This document shows positions 59,701 through 64,000 of a stretch of DNA of 64,000 nucleotides, in pieces. Below the pieces are notes generated by a model. The model made no database searches and was not told the DNA's origin. It was given only the letters and a program-made list of their open reading frames with translations. The position numbers and the translations under genes were made by a program. Position 1 is the stretch's first letter, and every line of letters begins with the position of its first letter. The stretch is from assembly GCA_002989075.1 (NCBI GenBank), contig PSQN01000014.1, positions 620,001 through 684,000 of the forward strand, read 5' to 3'. Origin of the DNA: Arthonia radiata. Its lineage: Eukaryota > Ascomycota > Arthoniomycetes > Arthoniales > Arthoniaceae.

Positions 59701-60419
59701 TTCTCGAAAGTGGCTGCGCTAACATGGCGTTTCCAGACTCTGCTCTCAAGGATAAGAGTGTAAAGAAGGACCCCCACCGACTGAAACCCCAAGTTTATGA
59801 GGAGCTCAAATTCGTTCAGCAGGACTACCTCGAACATGCTTTCGTCGAGGGAAAGCTTCATCCAGGCTTGTTTCTTATGCTGACCCTGGGCGTGTGCGAT
59901 CTGCCCTTCAACGAGGATCGGCGCATATGGTGGGAAGCCCTTCGTCAGTTGTCCCACGGTAATGGCAAGACTTTGGCGCTTACGAAGTCACCTCCGCATA
60001 TCATGACCAGTCTTCAGCGAGAGAAACAGGTCCACGGCGAAGACAATTCCGTGGACGGCGACGACGAAACACCACAGAGGAACGCTCACGCAGCACAGAA
60101 CGAAGGGACGACCGCGATGGTACTCAGCATCGTTTCCGCATACGTGAACGAGAAGATCAACGCGGGCAAGCTCACTGTACAACAGCGCGCATCTCGTTTC
60201 ATCGAAGACTTTGGATCGTCATTTCGACCGGAGGTGCTTGCGCGTAGGGCCGAAACATCGTTCCATCCACTTGGTAAGATACCAGAGCCGGGTGATAGAC
60301 TGGCTGTGTTTGAATACATCGTGGGTTCGGGCGTACTTGCGGACAAGGATACGACTTACGACCGGAAGACTAAGATGGCTATCAAGCAAGTGGCTAATTC
60401 GTGTGCGCAACGGCCATAG
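56782..60419 (+). CDS. two-domain caspase-like (C14) protein: degenerate caspase plus intact caspase
   Basis: Proposed exons 56782-57455, 57506-57814, 57971-58113, 58254-58532, 58640-59596 and 59737-60419 keep one frame of 1014 aa. Residues 35-135 form a charged coiled coil. A first caspase-like fold (about 140-385) has ALILESATCVDGRARSLQRLLRQ-type secondary structure, but the SGHG site is replaced by VHYIDNED (about 206-213) and the Cys site reads ADSHSP (247-252), so it should be inactive. A second fold (about 400-740) has IHYSGHGG (His482) and ILNCCDADGA (Cys531/532), the expected dyad. The last 300 residues have no known domain. Two 140-nt introns are related to each other, and intron 3 is GC-AG. 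Alternatively, two or three genes could be present (breaks near 58,200 and 59,650; ATG 59,724 would start the last). Substrate and role are unknown. Confidence 0.68.
58114..58253 (+). other. introner-like GC-AG intron (caspase-like intron 3)
   Basis: 140 nt, donor CAAG|GCAAGT (a strong GC-type donor), acceptor ATCTTAG, branch motif GTGCTGACAC at 58,233-58,242. It resembles intron 5 of the same gene: both start G-x-x-AG-x-CTCAGAGC and both have ATGAAGCAT, then CTCGA-A, then GGCTG-GCT-ACA near the 3' end. Confidence 0.62.
59597..59736 (+). other. introner-like intron (caspase-like intron 5)
   Basis: 140 nt, donor CCAG|GTGAGC, acceptor TTTCCAG, branch GCTAAC. It aligns along its ends with intron 3 (58,114-58,253) of exactly the same length. 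An in-frame TAG at 59,647 lies inside it, so without splicing the caspase part would end there. Confidence 0.58.
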
Positions 60420-60759
60420 GCATAATTTGACGTTAGCTGCAACGACGAATTACTCTCCTGGCTTGGCCAACAATGCATGAGGTCTCTTGAAAATTGACAG
60501 CTGGAGTAATACTTCGAGCTGACCCCTCTCGAGCGATAGCTTGATCCCCCATCCGAATGTCTGCTCATCCGCCGTATGTTTCAAGCATACACTTCTGATG
60601 CTCCTTACTCAACGATGCACGTACATATCCGACAAGAACGTCATCCTTGATCCAGAAGCTTAGTCAACGCCTGTCGTACGCGAGCCTCCTCAACTTGCAA
60701 TGTCACTTGCTGACCCGCGTCTCAGCCATCAATCCCCTCAAACCAGCTGTATGCCCTTC
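60420..60759. other. convergent intergenic region
   Basis: About 340 bp between the 3' ends of the caspase-like gene and the OsmC-family gene. No gene or RNA is recognised. Confidence 0.4.
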
Positions 60760-61449
60760 CTATATTTTTTCCACCCACGCTGCACTTCTCTCTATCCCCG
60801 GCTCAGCCTCGCCCCTCGCATCAACCCTCACCACCACCTCCGGCTTCTTTGCAATCGTTTGCAACACGGTACAATACCTTTCCGTCAACTTGCCCAACTT
60901 CTCAATCTTCCCCTCGTCCACCTCCGCTCCGTCCTCCAGCTCAACATCAAACGCTACTCTGATCTTAATAAAGCCCGCTGGAGCGGCTTTGTCCACCCCC
61001 AACACGCCCTTGAAATCCAGATCCCCTTCTGCACGCACCTCACCTCTTTTTATGGGGATCTGGAGCGCGGTGGCTACGGACTTGAGTGTTACCCCTGCGC
61101 ACGCAACTAGAGCCTCCAACAACATGTCCCCGGAACACAACTCGCCGGAGATCTGCGCTTCAGGGCCGCCGGCCATGGGGTGGAGACCTGCTACCTTCTT
61201 ATGTGCGGACTTGACAGCGTCGGCGTTGGGACTATTTATAGCGCACGTGATGGAGGTGGAGTCGAGGGAGCCGGAGGAGCGTAACGTCACGAGCGCGGAT
61301 TCGGGGGTGGCTTTATATTGGTCCTTTATGGGCGCTTGGGCTGTGCGAAGGTTCTTGGCTTGATTGGAGCCATCTGGCGAACTGGTTTGTGTCGTTGTGT
61401 TATTGGTGGTTGGTTTGCTGTGATCGTGTCCCTGGTTGTCGGAGGACAT
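60760..61449 (-). CDS. OsmC/Ohr-family protein
   Basis: A single-exon 229-aa protein. After about 45 Ser/Thr/Asn/Gln-rich residues comes an OsmC fold: a strand-rich KDQYKATPESALVTLRSSG part, HPMAGGPEAQISGELCSGDMLLEALVACAGVTLKSVATAL with the first conserved Cys in the long helix, and LGKLTERYCTVLQTIAKKP with the second. These are the usual peroxidatic and resolving positions of OsmC/Ohr thiol peroxidases, which reduce organic hydroperoxides. The family is bacterial in origin but widespread in filamentous fungi. Spacing before the first Cys (GGPEAQISG) fits the fungal OsmC-like subgroup. The tail has a conserved EVVVRVDARGEAEPG ending. Confidence 0.92.
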   Translation of the reverse strand: MSSDNQGHDHSKPTTNNTTTQTSSPDGSNQAKNLRTAQAPIKDQYKATPESALVTLRSSGSLDSTSITCAINSPNADAVKSAHKKVAGLHPMAGGPEAQISGELCSGDMLLEALVACAGVTLKSVATALQIPIKRGEVRAEGDLDFKGVLGVDKAAPAGFIKIRVAFDVELEDGAEVDEGKIEKLGKLTERYCTVLQTIAKKPEVVVRVDARGEAEPGIERSAAWVEKI

Positions 61450-62315
61450 GGTGTATGGATGAGTGTGTTGTTTTGGGCCACGTTTGTGTACAAGCTTTGT
61501 TGAGGGGCTACTTAGAAGGTATAGAAGCTTTATACATGCAGTTTCGTCTTGTACATGAGATGGTAAACAGTCTCGTCTGCTGGACCATCTGGGGACTCAA
61601 TGGCGAGGGGCATCCCGTCCCCTGGCCGGTCGCCCCCAGCCTTGTGGGTTATTACCTTATCTAGCAGTTCTGTAGAGAACGATGCGGACGCACTCAACTT
61701 TTGTGACCCCGCTATTACTGTTACCCACTGTTCCAACTTACCGGCGGCGACCAAACGCGACCACCAGCACAACTGTTAGATACATATGTTAGCTCTATTA
61801 TATAAGAGACTACGTAATAGTCTTTTTAACCTCTTTTAGCCTTGCTATTGTCTCGTATCGTCTAATTGAAGACCGAGCCAGTGATGTGCGGTGACAGTAA
61901 AAAGTGCCTACCCTGCCAATCTTGTAGGGCTGGGGGCGACAGGCCAGGGGACGGGATGGAGGGGCATGCCATTCGGCCGAAGTGGAATGGACGCCTGAGA
62001 TTTCGGGCAGCAAGTTTGATTTTTCTCTCATCTTCCCCTACCTTATTCTCCTCAACATTCGTGTTACAGGTGCAGTAGAAGAAGACTCAAAAGCGTGACA
62101 ACCATGAAAGCTTGTAGGCAGGTAGTGATAGCGACAGAATCAAACAACGCCCATTGAGCTCCGAGACGGCAAGGATACGATTGCGTTTTCTTCGTGGCTC
62201 GCGTGTGCTAGCACCGTCATGCAGAGGAGGACGCGTTGGAGTAAGCGAAGAAATCTTCAGGACGCTCAGCGTCGTGTCTTGCTTTCTTGGGTTTCTGCAA
62301 ATGAGTGACTGAACA
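61450..62315. other. 866-bp intergenic region with MITE-like element
   Basis: Between the start of the OsmC gene and the 3' end of the last gene. Apart from the 348-bp inverted-repeat element at 61,611-61,958, I see no gene; several short open frames overlap without family features. Confidence 0.6.
61611..61958. mobile_element. MITE-like element with 31-bp terminal inverted repeats
   Basis: The left end 61,611-61,641 begins CATCCCGTCCCCTGGCC, and the right end 61,928-61,958 is its reverse complement with one mismatch in 31. GAGGGG stands immediately outside both ends (61,605-61,610 and 61,959-61,964), as expected for a target-site duplication. The 286-bp interior is AT-richer, with a stretch of RIP-like TA-rich sequence near 61,785-61,850, and has no coding capacity. 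This is a non-autonomous DNA transposon by structure; the superfamily is not known. Confidence 0.75.
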
Positions 62316-63761
62316 TTACATAGGGTACATCTCAACAACCGACAGGCCATCTGTCACATCTCCTTCCCAGTTATCTAACTCATCATCGTCCTCCTCAATG
62401 TTTATTTCCCTCCGGCGCTCTCGAAGCCAGCAGAGCATCCCCTCGCGTTGCTCTTTCATTTCACTGTTGAAAAACGCAATGCTCAAAAGCTGTATCGTGT
62501 CGTCGTCACCCACAGCGCGGCCTCTCACCGGCCGCCAGTTCTTCTTGTCGCCGCACTCGGCACCCCAGAGCTCAGGAGGCGGGAGCTTGTTCAGCTCTCC
62601 TGATGGTCTCTTGCCATTGGTTGCTTTGGTCGGCGCGGTGAGAAGCTTGTTCATGCTTGCATAGGCACGAAGAATGGCGAGCGAGCTAATCTGGGGTCTT
62701 GCGCGCCGCTTCTTGAGCGGTGATCGCTTGCTTGAGTTCCTTGATGTCAAACGATTGAGTGAACGGCTGATATTAAAACTTGACTTGGTAGCCGTTCGGT
62801 ACCAACGCCAGCCCTTCGCGACGCCTGCGTGGAGTTGCTCATCACAAGGTGTATCAGACAAGGGCTCGCCGTCGAGCAACCAGTCTACACTCACGATCGG
62901 CAGAGGTCCAGGTTTGGGCGGCAGTATTGACTCTGCCTCTGGACTCGGCACCTCGATGTCTGGATACCACGGCTCGACGTCCCAAGCAGGTCTCATCACC
63001 ATTACCGTCGCCTCAAACCGGAAGCTCTCACCTCGCTTGATCATCGGAAATGTGCCGGGAAATTGACAGACCAAACAGCGACATGCTCGCGTACCGCTGC
63101 ATCTCATCACGCTGCACTGGAAGCTGTGATTTGCCAGCCAGCTGTCTAGCTCGCGGCAGTAGGTCAGTGTGTAGCTCTCGAGACGGCAGTCACAGGAGCG
63201 CTGGCCGTAGGCGCCGAGAGGATGTGGACAGCGGTACCAGACCCGCATCGTGAGTGTCTTGGGCTGAGCTGGTTTGCGTGCGGTGGCCGGTGGAGGGTGT
63301 TGAGGTGACGTGCAAGGCGATGGCGTGAGCGAAGGCACGGTGAAGACCGCCATCCCCACAATGGCGCGATCAAAATTCATGTTCGCAACAGCGTTGCGAC
63401 GCTCCAGAAAGACATCACTGTCTTCGTTAAAGTGACTTCTCCACATCGAATTGAACTCCTCTAGCTCATTAGAGCCTTTGCAGCGCTGACCCGGAAATTG
63501 CCAGCAGTCGCCATGCCGAGATTTGGAAGGCTTTAGCTGTTGCTGTGATGACGCGGATGGCTGGCTGAACTTAATCTCGTAGCTTTGAAGGCGACCGTTT
63601 GGCTGAGGTTCACGCACCCAGGCGCGGTTGGGCTCCGCTGATTTGGTGGTGTATGCAGGGAAGTCGGGCTGGGTGCGAGGACTGATAGGTGAGCTGGTGG
63701 ACCGGTCGAAAGTCTGGATGTTGCCGTCATGGAACGTGGTCTGGACTGTTTTGTTTGACAT
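62316..63761 (-). CDS. uncharacterised 481-aa protein with Cys/His-rich centre
   Basis: An open minus-strand frame of 481 codons from the ATG at 63,761 (MSNKTVQTTFHDGNIQTFD). An upstream in-frame ATG at 63,902 would add 47 residues but reads unlike the rest. I do not recognise the family. A central Cys-rich part holds YRCPHPLGAYGQRSCDCRLESYTLTYC and FQCSVMRCSGTRACRCLVC. The Cys/His spacing looks able to bind zinc but matches no finger I know. It is followed by a Pro-rich segment, a basic cluster SKRSPLKKRRARPQ (possible nuclear localisation signal) and an acidic tail EEDDDELDNWEGD. The combination suggests a nuclear protein, which is inference. No introns are evident. Confidence 0.72.
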   Translation of the reverse strand: MSNKTVQTTFHDGNIQTFDRSTSSPISPRTQPDFPAYTTKSAEPNRAWVREPQPNGRLQSYEIKFSQPSASSQQQLKPSKSRHGDCWQFPGQRCKGSNELEEFNSMWRSHFNEDSDVFLERRNAVANMNFDRAIVGMAVFTVPSLTPSPCTSPQHPPPATARKPAQPKTLTMRVWYRCPHPLGAYGQRSCDCRLESYTLTYCRELDSWLANHSFQCSVMRCSGTRACRCLVCQFPGTFPMIKRGESFRFEATVMVMRPAWDVEPWYPDIEVPSPEAESILPPKPGPLPIVSVDWLLDGEPLSDTPCDEQLHAGVAKGWRWYRTATKSSFNISRSLNRLTSRNSSKRSPLKKRRARPQISSLAILRAYASMNKLLTAPTKATNGKRPSGELNKLPPPELWGAECGDKKNWRPVRGRAVGDDDTIQLLSIAFFNSEMKEQREGMLCWLRERRREINIEEDDDELDNWEGDVTDGLSVVEMYPM

Positions 63762-64000
63762 GGCTGGTTCGGAAGTGCGAAACAGGGTGCAGGCTTTCGT
63801 GGTTCGCAAGGGGGCGCAGAGAATGTCACAATGTTCACGTAGGAGGTGGGCAAAGAGTGATGATTGACGAAGCGTGGTTGAATAGGACTGAGAGATTATC
63901 ACGAGCTTGATGGAGAGTAAGGTGAAGCAGAGCCAGCTGCTACGGTGAGTCGAAGGGCAAATGCAATAACAAGATTGATGAATGAATGAGGTTCTGAAGA
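63762..64000. promoter_or_regulatory. upstream region of the last gene
   Basis: About 240 bp to the window edge, expected to hold the promoter or 5' leader of the minus-strand gene. If the upstream ATG at 63,902 is used, part of it is coding. Confidence 0.4.

Noticed and set aside
59724-60419. Separate gene starting at ATG 59,724
   Set aside because: That ATG falls between the branch point and acceptor of a 140-nt intron homologous to another intron of the same gene; splicing keeps frame. Kept as an alternative, not as the main model.

Overview
The window is nuclear DNA of a filamentous ascomycete. Genes carry short GT-AG introns of about 50 nt with CTGAC/CTAAC branch points. Recognisable products are fungal types (Ymr1 myotubularin, Spp1 PHD protein, Ark1/Prk1 kinase, BCS1-like AAA ATPase, DHA1 transporter). 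The first 30 kb looks destroyed by repeat-induced point mutation (RIP): CA and TG are almost absent and TA dominates. RIPped AT-rich blocks beside gene-rich blocks, together with homologous introns in unrelated genes (introner-like elements), would fit Dothideomycetes such as Mycosphaerellaceae. That placement is an inference, not shown by a marker.

Layout. Positions 1 to about 30,190 are a graveyard of repeats with no convincing host gene. Readable pieces are a gag-like LTR-element piece on the minus strand (about 500-1150), a Tad1-type LINE endonuclease (about 6240-6970), a Ty3/gypsy fossil (about 10,900-14,090) interrupted by a much less decayed GC-balanced LTR-like island (11,413-11,919), a pair of 1.6-1.7 kb repeats (1857-3425 and 14,093-15,795), a pyrimidine-rich simple repeat (18.4-18.8 kb) and a hAT transposase fossil (26,162-28,790). 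At about 30,190 composition switches abruptly.

From 30.2 kb to the end there are 14 protein-coding genes, nearly all intact. In order: an AIF/AMID-like FAD oxidoreductase, pyruvate decarboxylase, a Par14-type parvulin (-), an unknown 503-aa protein (-), an Ark1/Prk1-family kinase, Spp1 (COMPASS PHD subunit), myotubularin Ymr1 (-), ribosomal protein uS3, a BCS1-like AAA ATPase with ten exons, a DHA1 MFS transporter, a Q/P-rich protein with a conserved C-terminal domain, a two-domain caspase-like protein, an OsmC-family protein (-) and an unknown 481-aa protein (-). They are mostly unrelated housekeeping genes with no obvious shared pathway, and no secondary-metabolite cluster is seen.

Most interesting: (1) long introns of about 140-156 nt in the BCS1-like, MFS and caspase-like genes share sequence across genes, as expected of introner-like elements, and two introns appear to be GC-AG; (2) the caspase-like gene appears to encode a degenerate caspase domain followed by one with His/Cys, in one polypeptide; (3) the BCS1-like gene ends in a perfect 116-bp duplication with a 164-bp period; (4) a 348-bp MITE-like element with 31-bp terminal inverted repeats and a 6-bp flanking duplication lies between the OsmC gene and the last gene. 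All exon models were derived by eye from reading frame, splice signals and family resemblance.
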